A DNA stretch of 64,000 nt, taken from positions 186,001 to 250,000 of the forward strand of contig NZ_JAERQY020000001.1 of the NCBI RefSeq assembly GCF_016735495.2, read 5' to 3'. Shown here one piece after another: positions 7,891 to 21,273 of this stretch. Under the pieces are notes generated by a model. The model was not told where the DNA came from and searched no databases. It worked only from the letters and a program-made list of their open reading frames with translations. This stretch comes from Lysobacter sp. MMG2. Its GTDB lineage: Bacteria > Pseudomonadota > Gammaproteobacteria > Xanthomonadales > Xanthomonadaceae. How positions within the stretch are numbered: position 1 is the stretch's first letter; the number at the start of each line of letters is the position of its first letter. Made by a program: the position numbers and the translations under genes.

Positions 7891-10800
7891 TTACGCCGCC
7901 GACGCAACCTGCGCCAGGCGACGCACCGCCACCGACAGCGTCGGGTAGTCCAGCGCCTTCTGGCTGTGCAGGTCGGCGAACATCGCCAGCGTGAAGCGCA
8001 GCGAGGAATCGTCGCGCTTGAGCCAGGCTTCGACCTTCTGCTCCGCCGGCTTCTTGCCGCCTTCGGCGAGGATCTGCGAGACCAGCGAGCGCGCCTGCGT
8101 GGCCAGCTCGTCGCGCAGTGCGCCGCGGGCCAGTGCCTGCCAGCGACCGTCGACCGGCAACTGCTCCACCTGCTCGTACAGCCACGGCAGGCTCAGCGCC
8201 GCGCCGAGCGAGAAGTAGGCCTTGGCCACTTCCAGCGGCGAGAGCTTGCGGGCCAGCGAGATCTCCACGACATCGCAGCCGAACTCCAGCAGCGGCAGCG
8301 CGGCGAGCTGTTCGGCCAACTGTGCCGGCACGCCCTTGCCCTTCCACTCGGCCACGCGCGCGTCGTATGCATCGCGACGCACGCCCGAGAGCACGCCCGG
8401 CAGCGCGGCGCGAACGGCGTTGAGGCCGTCGCTGTAACGCGCCATCGCATGCGTGATTTCCGGCATCTTGCCCGGACGCGACAGCAGCCAACGCGACATG
8501 GAGCGCAGCAGGTGCCAGATGACCTGCAGCGCATCGACCTGCACCGACTCCGGCACCTTTCCGTCGAGCGCGTCGATCTGCGCCCACAGGTCGCGCGCAT
8601 CCACCGCCTCGCGGGCGATGGTGTAGGCCTCGGCGACTTCGGCCGGCGTGCGACCGGTGTCCTCGGTCATGCGCAGGGTGAAGGTCGCGCCCATGCGGTT
8701 GACCATCGAGTTGGTCACCGCCGTGGCGATGATCTCGCGCTTCAGGCGGTGGCCTTCCATCGCCTTGGCGTACTTGGCCTGCAGCGGCTGCGGGAAGTAG
8801 CGCACCAGTTCCTTCGACAGGTACGGGTCTTCCGGCACGTTGGAATCCAGCAACTGCTGGAACAGCACGATCTTGCTGTACGACAGCAGCACTGCCAGCT
8901 CCGGACGCGTCAGGCCCTGACCGCGCGACTTGCGCTCGGCGATCTCGGCGTCGGACGGCAGGAACTCGATCTGGCGATCCAGCAGCCCCTGCGATTCCAG
9001 CGTGCGGATGAAGTGCTGCTTGGAGCCCAGGCGATGCACGCTCATCCGCTCCATCAGGCTGATGGCCTGGTTCTGGCGGTAATTGTCGGTGAGCACCAGC
9101 TGGCCGACTTCGTCGGTCATCTGCGCGAGCAGCTTGTTGCGCTCGGGCAGCGTCAGCTTCTTCTTCTGCACTTCGCCGTTGAGCAGGATCTTGATGTTCA
9201 CCTCATGGTCGGAGGTGTCCACGCCGGCGGAGTTGTCGATGAAGTCGGTGTTGAGCAGCACGCCGTGCTGCGCAGCCTCGATGCGGCCCAGCTGGGTCAT
9301 GCCCAGGTTGCCGCCCTCGCCCACCACCTTGCAGCGCAGGTCGCGACCGTTGACGCGCAGCGCGTTGTTGGCGCGGTCGCCGACGTCGGCGTTGGTCTCG
9401 CTCGTCGCCTTCACGTAGGTACCGATGCCGCCGTTCCACAGCAGGTCGACCGGCGCCTTGAGGATCGCGCTGAGCAGTTCCGCCGGGCTGAGCGCGGTGA
9501 TCGACGCGTCGATGCCGAGCGCCGTCTTGATTTCCGGCGACAGCATGATCGACTTGGCCGAGCGCGGGAACACGCCGCCGCCCTTGCTGATGAGCGACTT
9601 GTCGTAGTCGTCCCAGCTCGAACGCGGCAGCTTGAACATGCGCTCGCGTTCCTTGAACGTCTTCGCGGCATCCGGGTTCGGATCCAGGAAGATGTGGCGG
9701 TGGTCGAACGCGGCCAGCAGGCGGATGTGCTTGCTCAGCAGCATGCCGTTGCCGAACACGTCGCCGGACATGTCGCCCACGCCGACGACGGTGAAGTCCG
9801 CCTTCTGGCTGTCGCGGCCCATGGCGCGGAAGTGGCGCTTGACCGACTCCCACGCGCCGCGCGCGGTGATGCCCATGCCCTTGTGGTCGTAGCCCACCGA
9901 ACCGCCCGAGGCGAACGCGTCGTCCAGCCAGAAGCCGTGCGCGCGCGCGATGCCGTTGGCGATGTCGGAAAAAGTGGCAGTGCCCTTGTCGGCGGCGACG
10001 ACGAGGTACGGGTCGTCGTTGTCGTGGCGCACCACGTTCGACGGCGGCACGACCTTGCCGTTCACCAGGTTGTCGGTGATGTCGAGCAGGCCGTTGATGA
10101 AGCGCTTGTAGCAGGCCACGCCTTCGTTGAACCACGCGTCGCGGTCGACGGTGGGATCCGGCAGCTGCTTGGCGAAGAAGCCGCCCTTCGAACCGACCGG
10201 CACGATGACGGTGTTCTTGACCATCTGCGCCTTCACCAGGCCCAGCACTTCGGTGCGGAAATCTTCGCGACGGTCGGACCAGCGCAGGCCACCGCGTGCG
10301 ACCGGGCCGAAGCGCAGGTGCACGCCTTCCACGCGCGGACCGTAGACGAAGATCTCGCGATACGGACGCGGCTTCGGCAGGTCCGGAACCTTCGACGAAT
10401 CGAACTTGAAGCTGATGTAGTCGGCCGGGCCGCCGTCGGCGCGCAGGCCGTCCTTGTACTGGATGTAGTAGCTGGTGCGCAGCGTCGCATCGATCACGCC
10501 GATGAAGCTGCGCAGGATGCGGTCTTCGTCCAGGCTGGCGACGCGGTCGAACAGACCCTTGAGCGCATTGCGCGTGGCTTCGACCTGCACGTCGCGCTTG
10601 CCGGCGCGGGCTTCGATCGCCGGCTCCAGCGTGGCGAGCGTGGCTTCGTCGCCGTGTGCGAGCGCCTGCAGCTGGGCGCGGAACTGCTCCATGCCGGCCT
10701 TGATCTCGGCCTTGGACTCGTTGCCGGTGACCGGATCGAACTTGGCTTCGAACAGCTCCACCAGCAGGCGCGCCAGCAGCGGATAACGGTTGACCGTTTC

Positions 10801-12924
10801 TTCCACGTAGCTCTGCGAGAACGGCACGCCGACCTGCAGCAGGTACTTGCAGTAGCCGCGCAGCATCGCGACCTGGCGCCACGACAGGTTGGCGGTGAGG
10901 ATCAGGCGGTTGAAGCCGTCGTTCTCGGCATTGCCGCGCCAGATCTGCGCGAAGGCCTGCTCGAAGTTCTCGTCGAGGTTGGACACGTCCAGGTTCGGAT
11001 CGTTGGTCTCGACCTCGAAGTCCTGGATGAACACGGTCTGGCCGTTCGCCTGCAGGCGGTACGGGTGCTCGGAGATCACCCGCAGGCCCATGTTCTCCAT
11101 CATCGGCAGCGCGTCCGACAGCGGGATGTCGTCGTTCTGGCGATAGAACTTGAAGCGCAGGCCGCCGTCGCCGTTGTGCGCGCGGTAGAGGCTCAGGCGT
11201 AGGTCGTCCGGACCGCTCAGCGCGGCCAGGTGCTCGACGTCGTCGGCGGCCACGTCGGCGCTGACTTCTTCGATGTAGCCCGCCGGCAATGCGCGACCGT
11301 AGGTGTTGGTGAGCGTGAGGCCGCGCTGCTCGCCGTGGCGGGCGACCAGCCTCTCACGCAGGTCGTCCTGCCAGTTGCGCACCAGCTTGGACAGCTCGGC
11401 TTCGATCTTCGCGCTGTCGGTCTCGATCGTCTCGCCGGACTTCGGACGTACGATCAGGTGCACCTGCGCCAGCGGCGATTCGCCGCCCAGCGTGACGGAG
11501 GAATCCACGTGCTCGCCGTGCAGCTCGCGCTTGAGCATGGACTCGATGCGCAGGCGAACGTCGGTGTTGAAGCGGTCGCGCGGGATGTAGACCAGCACCG
11601 AGAAGAAGCGGCCGTAACGGTCGCGGCGCAGGAACAGCTTGCTGCGCACGCGCTCCTGCAGGCCGAGGATGCCGGTCGCGGTGCGCAGCAGTTCCTCTTC
11701 GCTGGACTGGAACATCTCGTCGCGCGGCAGCGATTCCAGGATGTGGCGCAGCGCCTTGCCGCTGTGGCTGTCGGGCTTCAGGCCGGACTGCTGCATCACG
11801 TAGTTGTGACGCTGGCGCACCAGCGGGATGTCCCACGGGCGACGGTTGTACGCGCTGGAGGTGTACAGGCCAAGGAAGCGCTCCTCGCGCACCGGCTTGC
11901 CCTTGGCGTCGAAGCTCAGCACGCCGATGTAGTCCATGTAGCCCGGACGGTGCACGGTCGCGCGCGAGTTGGTCTTGGTCAGGATCAGCGCATCGACCGA
12001 ACCGGACTGCGGCATGTAATGCGCCGCCAGCGAGGTCAGCAGGCGCGGCTTGCCCACGTCCTTACCACGCAGCAGGCCCATGCCCGAGGACTTCACCGCG
12101 CTGAGCACTTCCGCGCCGCCCTTTTCGACGACTTCGTACTCGCGATAGCCCAGGAAAGTGAAGTGGTTGTCGGACGCCCAGCGCAGGAACTCCTGCGCCT
12201 CGCGCTTGCCGGCCTCGCTCACGGGCAGGTTGCGCTGCGCCAGTTCTTCGGCGACCTCGCGCATCTTGGCCTGCATCTGCGGCCAGTCGCGCACGGATGC
12301 ACGCACGTCGGCCAGCACCGCTTCGATCGCCTTGGCGATCTTCGGCATCGCCTCGGCCGGCTGGCGGTCGATTTCCAGATGCATCAGCGATTCGGGCTGG
12401 CCTTCGCCGACGGCGAGGATCTTGCCCGTCTTGTCGCGCTGGAACAGCACCACCGGGTGGCCCAGCACGTGCACGCCGATGCCCTGCTCGGCCAGCGCCA
12501 TCGTCACCGAGTCGACCAGGAACGGCATGTCGTCGTTGGCGATCTGCACGACGGTGTGGGTGGACTCCCAGCCTTCGCCCTTCATCGTCGGGTTGAACAG
12601 GCGCACGAGCGCCGAACCGGGCTTGCGTGCGCGGGCGAAGTCGAGGAAATCGGCGGCCAGCTCGGCCCAGCCCTGCGCGTCGTGCTGCGGCAGCTCGTCG
12701 CTGCTCATGCGCTTGTAGAAGGCGTTGATGAACGCTTCGGCCTCGGCGTGGCGCGCCTTGGGCAGGTGCTTGCGCATCGCCTCGACGATCGGCGCAAGCG
12801 ACACGCTGTCGTCCTTGGTGCCGTTCTTCGCAATGGCCTTGGTGGAGGTGCTCTTTGACGACGCGCGTTTGGCCGGCTCGGCCTTGGCGGCAGGTTTGGC
12901 AGCAGCGTTACGTTTGGTGCTCAT
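7891..12924 (-). CDS. gdhB: NAD-specific glutamate dehydrogenase, large (180-kDa) class
   Basis: Catalyses oxidative deamination of glutamate to 2-oxoglutarate with NAD; in this class it mainly works in amino acid catabolism and is usually allosterically controlled. At 1,677 residues it matches the roughly 1,600-residue GDH-180 family. A low-complexity Ala/Lys N-terminus (residues 1-40) is followed by the long N-terminal regulatory region, the catalytic core with the lysine-containing VPVGSKGGFFAK near residue 910 and the GGSVGYDHKGMGITARGAWE block, and a helical C-terminal region. The start is the ATG at 12924. An intrinsic terminator follows. A possible small gene and a hairpin lie between it and the acyl-CoA dehydrogenase upstream. 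Confidence 0.95.
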   Translation of the reverse strand: MSTKRNAAAKPAAKAEPAKRASSKSTSTKAIAKNGTKDDSVSLAPIVEAMRKHLPKARHAEAEAFINAFYKRMSSDELPQHDAQGWAELAADFLDFARARKPGSALVRLFNPTMKGEGWESTHTVVQIANDDMPFLVDSVTMALAEQGIGVHVLGHPVVLFQRDKTGKILAVGEGQPESLMHLEIDRQPAEAMPKIAKAIEAVLADVRASVRDWPQMQAKMREVAEELAQRNLPVSEAGKREAQEFLRWASDNHFTFLGYREYEVVEKGGAEVLSAVKSSGMGLLRGKDVGKPRLLTSLAAHYMPQSGSVDALILTKTNSRATVHRPGYMDYIGVLSFDAKGKPVREERFLGLYTSSAYNRRPWDIPLVRQRHNYVMQQSGLKPDSHSGKALRHILESLPRDEMFQSSEEELLRTATGILGLQERVRSKLFLRRDRYGRFFSVLVYIPRDRFNTDVRLRIESMLKRELHGEHVDSSVTLGGESPLAQVHLIVRPKSGETIETDSAKIEAELSKLVRNWQDDLRERLVARHGEQRGLTLTNTYGRALPAGYIEEVSADVAADDVEHLAALSGPDDLRLSLYRAHNGDGGLRFKFYRQNDDIPLSDALPMMENMGLRVISEHPYRLQANGQTVFIQDFEVETNDPNLDVSNLDENFEQAFAQIWRGNAENDGFNRLILTANLSWRQVAMLRGYCKYLLQVGVPFSQSYVEETVNRYPLLARLLVELFEAKFDPVTGNESKAEIKAGMEQFRAQLQALAHGDEATLATLEPAIEARAGKRDVQVEATRNALKGLFDRVASLDEDRILRSFIGVIDATLRTSYYIQYKDGLRADGGPADYISFKFDSSKVPDLPKPRPYREIFVYGPRVEGVHLRFGPVARGGLRWSDRREDFRTEVLGLVKAQMVKNTVIVPVGSKGGFFAKQLPDPTVDRDAWFNEGVACYKRFINGLLDITDNLVNGKVVPPSNVVRHDNDDPYLVVAADKGTATFSDIANGIARAHGFWLDDAFASGGSVGYDHKGMGITARGAWESVKRHFRAMGRDSQKADFTVVGVGDMSGDVFGNGMLLSKHIRLLAAFDHRHIFLDPNPDAAKTFKERERMFKLPRSSWDDYDKSLISKGGGVFPRSAKSIMLSPEIKTALGIDASITALSPAELLSAILKAPVDLLWNGGIGTYVKATSETNADVGDRANNALRVNGRDLRCKVVGEGGNLGMTQLGRIEAAQHGVLLNTDFIDNSAGVDTSDHEVNIKILLNGEVQKKKLTLPERNKLLAQMTDEVGQLVLTDNYRQNQAISLMERMSVHRLGSKQHFIRTLESQGLLDRQIEFLPSDAEIAERKSRGQGLTRPELAVLLSYSKIVLFQQLLDSNVPEDPYLSKELVRYFPQPLQAKYAKAMEGHRLKREIIATAVTNSMVNRMGATFTLRMTEDTGRTPAEVAEAYTIAREAVDARDLWAQIDALDGKVPESVQVDALQVIWHLLRSMSRWLLSRPGKMPEITHAMARYSDGLNAVRAALPGVLSGVRRDAYDARVAEWKGKGVPAQLAEQLAALPLLEFGCDVVEISLARKLSPLEVAKAYFSLGAALSLPWLYEQVEQLPVDGRWQALARGALRDELATQARSLVSQILAEGGKKPAEQKVEAWLKRDDSSLRFTLAMFADLHSQKALDYPTLSVAVRRLAQVASAA

Positions 12925-12949
12925 GGCAACGGAAGTTCCAATGGAAGAA

Positions 12950-12972
12950 GGCCCACGCTCTTCGCGTGGGCC
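12950..12972 (-). terminator. Hairpin, probable terminator upstream of gdhB
   Basis: GGCCCACGC-GAAGA-GCGTGGGCC on the minus strand forms a perfect nine-pair stem followed by TTCTTCC. It lies 13 bp after the stop of the small frame at 12985-13110 and 26 bp before the gdhB start codon. It could terminate the acyl-CoA dehydrogenase transcript or act as an attenuator in the gdhB leader; the T-tract is imperfect. Confidence 0.55.
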
Positions 12973-12984
12973 GGGGGATACGGT

Positions 12985-13110
12985 TCAGTACGGGCTGTTC
13001 GCGGGCGCGATCTGGCGCGAGGCCGCGTGTGCGGCGTTCTCGCGCTCACTCCAGTCGCGACCGCGGTCGACAGGGCAGGCGGTGGGACGTGACGATCCGA
13101 AACGTTTCAT
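12985..13110 (-). CDS. Possible small protein (41 aa) between acyl-CoA dehydrogenase and gdhB
   Basis: A 41-residue frame (MKRFGSSRPTACPVDRGRDW, then SEREN, ending SRQIAPANSPY) begins 27 bp after the acyl-CoA dehydrogenase stop and ends 13 bp before a terminator-like hairpin. Position between a stop codon and a terminator is what one expects of a real distal cistron. It has no signal peptide or membrane segment and is basic and polar. There is no clear ribosome binding site, and I do not recognise it. It could also be chance coding in GC-rich DNA. Confidence 0.35.
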   Translation of the reverse strand: MKRFGSSRPTACPVDRGRDWSERENAAHAASRQIAPANSPY

Positions 13111-13137
13111 GTCGGTTTCGTGCGTGCCGGCGGCCCG

Positions 13138-14298
<1,161 letters not shown>

Positions 14299-14491
14299 GT
14301 CGATACCTCGTGCTTGAGTATTTGATCTTGCGAGCCCGCGAATTGTAACTGGCTCGTGTCGGGCGAGGCCATTGCGCGGCGCCGCATGCGCCCCTTCCCG
14401 CCCGTTTGCGGAAAACCCCGCTCCCGAACGCGCGGCGTGATACCGCTACCTTCACGTTGCCCTTGACCCTGCGCGCCTTGCGGACGAAACT

Positions 14492-14509
14492 TATCGCTAT
14501 ATCGCGATA
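14492..14509. promoter_or_regulatory. 18-bp palindrome, candidate SahR operator
   Basis: TATCGC-TATATC-GCGATA lies 12 bp before the start codon of the ArsR-methyltransferase gene and is strikingly AT-rich for this genome. Its inner TATCGCGATA (14500-14509) is itself a perfect palindrome. Symmetry, spacing and position suit a dimeric winged-helix repressor controlling the sahR-metH-tyrA transcript and itself. The 223-bp gap from 14299 holds nothing else I recognise. Confidence 0.65.
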
Positions 14510-14521
14510 GGTTGATGAAAC

Positions 14522-15487
14522 ATGGATCTGGAAGGCTGGTCCTCACGCTTGAAGGTGTTTGCCGACGCCACCCGCGTCCGCCTGCTCGCCCTGCTGGAGC
14601 GTGAGGAACTGACCGTGGCCGAGCTGTCCGCCATCACCCGCCTCGCCCAGCCGCGCGTCTCCACCCACCTGGCCAAGCTGAAGGAGGCCGGGCTGGTGCG
14701 CGACCGCCGGGCCGGCGTGTCGGCCTATTACCGCTTCGATGACGGCGCCCTGGACCCCGCCCAGCGCGCCCTGTGGCAGACCCTGCGCGAGGGCAGCGAC
14801 GACCCGCTGCTGCGCCAGGACGCCGAGCGCGTCACTCATGTCCTGGCCTCACGCGCGGCCGACCAGAACTGGGCGGACTCCGTGGCCGGCGACATGGAGC
14901 GCCATTACTCGCCCGGCCGCACCTGGGAAGCCATGGCGCGCTCCGCCCTGCCGCTGCTGGAGCCCGGCGACGTGCTCGACGTGGCCTCCGGCGACGGCGT
15001 GCTGGCCGAACTGCTCGCCCCGCATTCGAACCGCTACGTCTGCCTGGACTCCAGCACCAAGGTCGTGCTGGCCGCCTCCGAGCGCCTGCGCAAGCTCAAG
15101 AACGTCGAAGTGCGTGAGGGCGACATGCACGCCCTGCCCTTCACCGACGCGCACTTCGACCTGGTCGTGCTGATGCACTCGCTCACCTACGCCGAGCACC
15201 CCGCCCAGGCCGTGGCCGAGGCGGTGCGCGTGCTGCGCCCGGGCGGCCGCCTGCTGCTGACCAGCCTGGCGCGTCATGAGCACCGCAACGTGGTGGAAGC
15301 CTATGGCCACGTGAATCTGGGTTTCAGCGAGAAGGACCTGCTGAAGTTCGCGACCCGGGCCGGCCTCGACGTCACCAGTTGCGAGACCGTGACCCGCGAA
15401 CGCCGCCCGCCCCATTTCGAAGTGATCGCGCTGATCGGCCGCAAGGGCGGCGACAGTGCGACCCGCAAGACCACGAGGAAGTCCTGA
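14522..15487 (+). CDS. sahR: ArsR-family regulator fused to a methyltransferase-like domain (SahR type)
   Basis: Residues 1-90 are an ArsR/SmtB winged helix ([20 protein letters not shown], recognition helix [20 protein letters not shown]). Residues 110-270 are a class I SAM-dependent methyltransferase fold with motif [34 protein letters not shown] and [15 protein letters not shown]. This architecture is that of SahR, a proteobacterial repressor that senses S-adenosylhomocysteine and controls methionine-cycle genes; the methyltransferase domain serves as the sensor. The position directly upstream of metH, with overlapping stop/start (ATGA at 15484-15488), supports the assignment. Ligand and operator are inferred. 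Catalytic activity of the second domain is unproven. Confidence 0.82.
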   Translation: MDLEGWSSRLKVFADATRVRLLALLEREELTVAELSAITRLAQPRVSTHLAKLKEAGLVRDRRAGVSAYYRFDDGALDPAQRALWQTLREGSDDPLLRQDAERVTHVLASRAADQNWADSVAGDMERHYSPGRTWEAMARSALPLLEPGDVLDVASGDGVLAELLAPHSNRYVCLDSSTKVVLAASERLRKLKNVEVREGDMHALPFTDAHFDLVVLMHSLTYAEHPAQAVAEAVRVLRPGGRLLLTSLARHEHRNVVEAYGHVNLGFSEKDLLKFATRAGLDVTSCETVTRERRPPHFEVIALIGRKGGDSATRKTTRKS

Positions 15488-16584
15488 TGAGCGCCCTGCC
15501 CTGGCTGAACCCCGCGCGTGCCGAAGCGCTGCAGCACCTGCTGCGCGAGCGCATCCTGGTGATCGACGGCGCGATGGGCACGATGATCCAGCAGCACGAG
15601 CTGGACGAGGCGGCCTACCGCGGCGAGCGCTTCGCCAGCGGCTACGACCACGCCTACGACCACGTCGAGCACGTGCACGAGGAAAACTGCGGCTGCGCGC
15701 GCGACCAGCGCGGCAACAACGATCTGCTCACGCTGACCCAGCCGGACATCATCCGCGGCATCCACGCGCAGTACCTGGACGCAGGCGCGGATCTGGTGGA
15801 AACCAACACCTTCAATTCGACGACGGTGTCGCTGGCCGACTACGGCCTGGAGCACCTCGCGCGCGAACTCAACGAAGCCGGCGCGCGCCTGGCCCGCGAC
15901 GCATGCGACGCGGCCGAGGCGAAAGACCCCTCGCGCCCGCGCTTCGTCATCGGCGTGCTCGGCCCGACCAGCCGCACGGCCTCCCTGAGCCCGGACGTGA
16001 ACCGCCCCGGCTTCCGCGCGATCACCTTCGACGAACTGCGCACGGCCTACCGCGAGGCCGCCGACGGCCTGATCGACGGCGGCGCCGACGTGCTCATGGT
16101 CGAGACGGTGTTCGACACGCTCAACGCCAAGGCGGCGCTGTTCGCCATCGAAGAGGCATTCGATGCGCGAGGCGTGCGCCTGCCGGTGATGGTGTCCGGC
16201 ACGATCACCGATGCCAGCGGCCGCACGCTTTCGGGCCAGACGGCCGAAGCGTTCTGGTACTCGCTCCGCCACGCACAGCCGCTGGCCATCGGTCTGAACT
16301 GCGCGCTCGGCGCAAAGGACCTGCGCCAGCACGTCGACGTGCTCGCCCAGGTCTCCGACGCCTACGTCAGCACGCACCCCAACGCGGGCCTTCCCAACGC
16401 GTTCGGCGGTTACGACGAAACGCCGGAGGACATGGCCGCGGTGCTGAGCGAATTCGCGCGCTCGGGGCTGCTCAACCTCGTGGGCGGTTGCTGCGGCACC
16501 ACGCCGGCACACATCGCGGCGATTGCCCAGGCCGTCGCCGGCGTAGCGCCGCGCGCGTTGCCTGCGCTGGTCGCCGCGGCCTGA
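15487..16584 (+). CDS. metH: Methionine synthase, homocysteine-binding subunit (MetH N-terminal module)
   Basis: A 365-residue stand-alone homocysteine module of cobalamin-dependent methionine synthase. It shows the [20 protein letters not shown] opening of the TIM barrel, the [17 protein letters not shown] and [12 protein letters not shown] blocks with the first zinc ligand Cys, and the C-terminal zinc motif [11 protein letters not shown]. It ends where the linker to the folate module would be in E. coli MetH. The ATG at 15487 overlaps the sahR stop. Together with the next gene it gives 1,261 residues, close to the 1,227 of E. coli MetH, so the enzyme is made as two chains. Confidence 0.92.
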   Translation: MSALPWLNPARAEALQHLLRERILVIDGAMGTMIQQHELDEAAYRGERFASGYDHAYDHVEHVHEENCGCARDQRGNNDLLTLTQPDIIRGIHAQYLDAGADLVETNTFNSTTVSLADYGLEHLARELNEAGARLARDACDAAEAKDPSRPRFVIGVLGPTSRTASLSPDVNRPGFRAITFDELRTAYREAADGLIDGGADVLMVETVFDTLNAKAALFAIEEAFDARGVRLPVMVSGTITDASGRTLSGQTAEAFWYSLRHAQPLAIGLNCALGAKDLRQHVDVLAQVSDAYVSTHPNAGLPNAFGGYDETPEDMAAVLSEFARSGLLNLVGGCCGTTPAHIAAIAQAVAGVAPRALPALVAAA

Positions 16585-16618
16585 CGCGCCTGTCGATACA
16601 CCAAGGAATTCGCAACAG

Positions 16619-19309
<2,691 letters not shown>

Positions 19310-19311
19310 CC

Positions 19312-20460
19312 GTGGCGCACGGGCCGTCGCCGGTCATCGGCATCGTGGGCATCCACGGTGCGTACGGCCGCTGGCTGCGCACGTTCTTCGAAGGCCGCAT
19401 GGGTCTGACGGTCGTGGGCCACGACGTCGTCGGCGACGACACGATGGCGCCCATCGAGTTGGTCCGGCGTGCCGACGTGCTGATCTTCAGCGCGCCCATA
19501 CGCCGCACGCCGACACTGATCAGCGAGTACGTGACGCTGGCCGACGGTGCCGAGCGTGGGCGTCTGTGGATGGACGTCACCTCCACCAAGGACGCGCCGG
19601 TGGCGGAGCTGCTGCGCTCGCAGGCCGAGGTGGCGGGACTGCACCCGATGACGGCGCCGCCGAAGACGCCGACGCTGAAGGGACGCGTGCTGGCCGTTTG
19701 CCCGGCCCGCATTGAAGCATGGCGGGAATGGTTCAAAGGCTTCCTTGCGCTGACCGAAGCCGAATGCGTCACCGTCGAACCGGCCGAGCACGACCGCGCC
19801 ATGGCGCTGGTGCAGGGCCTGGTGCACGCCGCGCACATGGCGCAGGCCGACGTCATCCGTGAGTTCGCCCCGCCGCTGGGCGGTCTCGAACGCCTGCATC
19901 CGCTGCGCACGGTCGGATACGAACTCGACCTCACCGTCACCGAGCGTATCCTCTCGGGCAATCCGGCGATCTACGAGGACATCCAGTTCGAGAACCCGCA
20001 TGTGCTTCCGGCGCTGGATCGCTTCGCGCAGGCCATCGACTTTCTGCGCGCGCGGGTACGTCACGGTGGCGAGGAGGCACGAGGCGAAGTCCGTTCACGC
20101 CTGCTCGACGAGGGCGCGGCGTTTTTCGGGACTTCGACCCTGGCGGCCGGCAGCCACGGATTCGAGCGGCTGGGGTATCTGCTTGCCGATCTGGAAAGCC
20201 CGAACTATCTCAACGTGTTCCTGCCCGAAGACTGCCCGGGTTCGCTGCGCGCGCTGCTGGCGGTGTTCGAGCGCCGCGGCATCAACCTCGCCTCGATCCA
20301 CTCTTCGCGCACGCCAGACGGCGAACTGCATTTCCGCATCGGGCTGGATCCTGCGCAGGTTCGCGCGATGTCACCGGACGACGTTTCCACACTCTCCGCC
20401 AGCATCCAGGACGAAGGCATCGGCCGTGTTCTGCACGGTCGCGGCTTGCAGCGCGCATAG
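19312..20460 (+). CDS. tyrA: Prephenate dehydrogenase with C-terminal ACT domain
   Basis: Oxidative decarboxylation of prephenate to 4-hydroxyphenylpyruvate in tyrosine synthesis. The 382-residue protein has an N-terminal NAD-binding fold (VIGIVGIHGAYGRWLRTFFE), the conserved GLHPMTAPP block with the active-site His, a helical dimer domain (ALVQGLVHAAHMAQAD resembles the E. coli TyrA helix carrying a substrate-binding His), and an ACT-like C-terminus (YLNVFLPEDCPGSLRALLAV onward) likely to bind tyrosine. There is no chorismate mutase part. The GTG start lies two bases after the metH stop, so it is read as the last gene of the methionine operon, an unusual place for tyrA. Confidence 0.85.
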   Translation: MAHGPSPVIGIVGIHGAYGRWLRTFFEGRMGLTVVGHDVVGDDTMAPIELVRRADVLIFSAPIRRTPTLISEYVTLADGAERGRLWMDVTSTKDAPVAELLRSQAEVAGLHPMTAPPKTPTLKGRVLAVCPARIEAWREWFKGFLALTEAECVTVEPAEHDRAMALVQGLVHAAHMAQADVIREFAPPLGGLERLHPLRTVGYELDLTVTERILSGNPAIYEDIQFENPHVLPALDRFAQAIDFLRARVRHGGEEARGEVRSRLLDEGAAFFGTSTLAAGSHGFERLGYLLADLESPNYLNVFLPEDCPGSLRALLAVFERRGINLASIHSSRTPDGELHFRIGLDPAQVRAMSPDDVSTLSASIQDEGIGRVLHGRGLQRA

Positions 20461-20539
20461 CGCCGACCGCGGCCAGTACGTCGTCAACGGTCGCGCGTCA
20501 GCTGGCGCAAACGGAACGCGAGCCGGCGTTGATCTTCGA

Positions 20540-21235
20540 CTACAACCCGGAGCGAACTTCGCTGACGAAGGTAGCGACCACCTGGGCGCATTCCTCAGCG
20601 CGGATCTGCAGCAGGAAGTGCGGCGCGTCGAAGCGATGCACCTGCATCCCGGGCACGATGCCGGCCAGGACCTTCGCCGCAGACTGGCCGATCAGGCGAT
20701 CCTGGGACGCTTGCAGACATAGAGTAGGCACGGCAACTGTCGCATTGTCGCGTGTCGCATCGACCGATAGCGCCTCGATCGCACGAACGCGGATCACGTC
20801 GGAATGCACGTGCGACAGGGCCAGCCTCAACGCGTCTACACGCTCGCGAGTGCGCCAGCGCCCCCATAGCAAGATCGACAGCATGGAAACGGGCGGGCTG
20901 CGAAACGGAACGAACGACGCGCAGCGCGACAGCCAAGCCTTGCCGGGCAGGTCTACCCGTGCGAACGATGCGCATAGGACCAGCGCCTTCATTCCAGCGG
21001 AGGCCTCACGCGCCAGGGAAAGCGCGATGGGGCCGGAAAAGGATTCCGCGATGAGGACAAACTCGCCCGCCGGAAGCCGGGCTCGCACGAACTCGTGGAG
21101 TTGCCGATAGCCAAGCGGCTCGTCCGGCGGATATGCAACCACCTGGACGTCGAAGTGCCGTCCAAGTGATTGCACGAAATCGGAAAGCAACGAGCCCGTT
21201 CCATCCATGCCGGGCAGGATGACTGCCTTCAGCAT
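20540..21235 (-). CDS. Alpha/beta hydrolase
   Basis: A 231-residue soluble alpha/beta hydrolase. The opening VILPGMDGTGSLLSDFVQSL resembles lipases and esterases of the TesA/BioH-like group. The nucleophile elbow reads AESFSGPIAL (usual form GxSxG, first glycine replaced by Ala), the acid is in LQASQDRLIG, and the His is in DAPHFLLQ. It starts six bases after the acyltransferase stop, so the two are probably one transcript. A plausible partnership is removal or addition of acyl groups on an exported glycan, but that is inference from position. Codon use looks slightly less GC-biased than in its neighbours. Confidence 0.78.
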   Translation of the reverse strand: MLKAVILPGMDGTGSLLSDFVQSLGRHFDVQVVAYPPDEPLGYRQLHEFVRARLPAGEFVLIAESFSGPIALSLAREASAGMKALVLCASFARVDLPGKAWLSRCASFVPFRSPPVSMLSILLWGRWRTRERVDALRLALSHVHSDVIRVRAIEALSVDATRDNATVAVPTLCLQASQDRLIGQSAAKVLAGIVPGMQVHRFDAPHFLLQIRAEECAQVVATFVSEVRSGL

Positions 21236-21240
21236 GCGTG

Positions 21241-21273
21241 CCTACCGGGCCAGATCATCCGGCATCTGGTACT
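21241..21273. repeat. Copy of the DUF2058 3' end, at the acyltransferase 3' end
   Basis: CCTACCGGGCCAGATCATCC continues to 21273 and matches 23396-23428 at 28 of 33 bases. It includes the stop codon of the acyltransferase gene and encodes its last ten residues (YQMPDDLAR). Confidence 0.7.

Noticed and set aside
7966-11202. A 1,078-residue open frame opposite gdhB, and similar long frames opposite metH (16631-19177) and yfhM (54329-57088)
   Set aside because: High GC content removes stop codons from antisense frames; the proteins are His/Arg/Gln-rich without domains, while the sense frames are clear enzymes.
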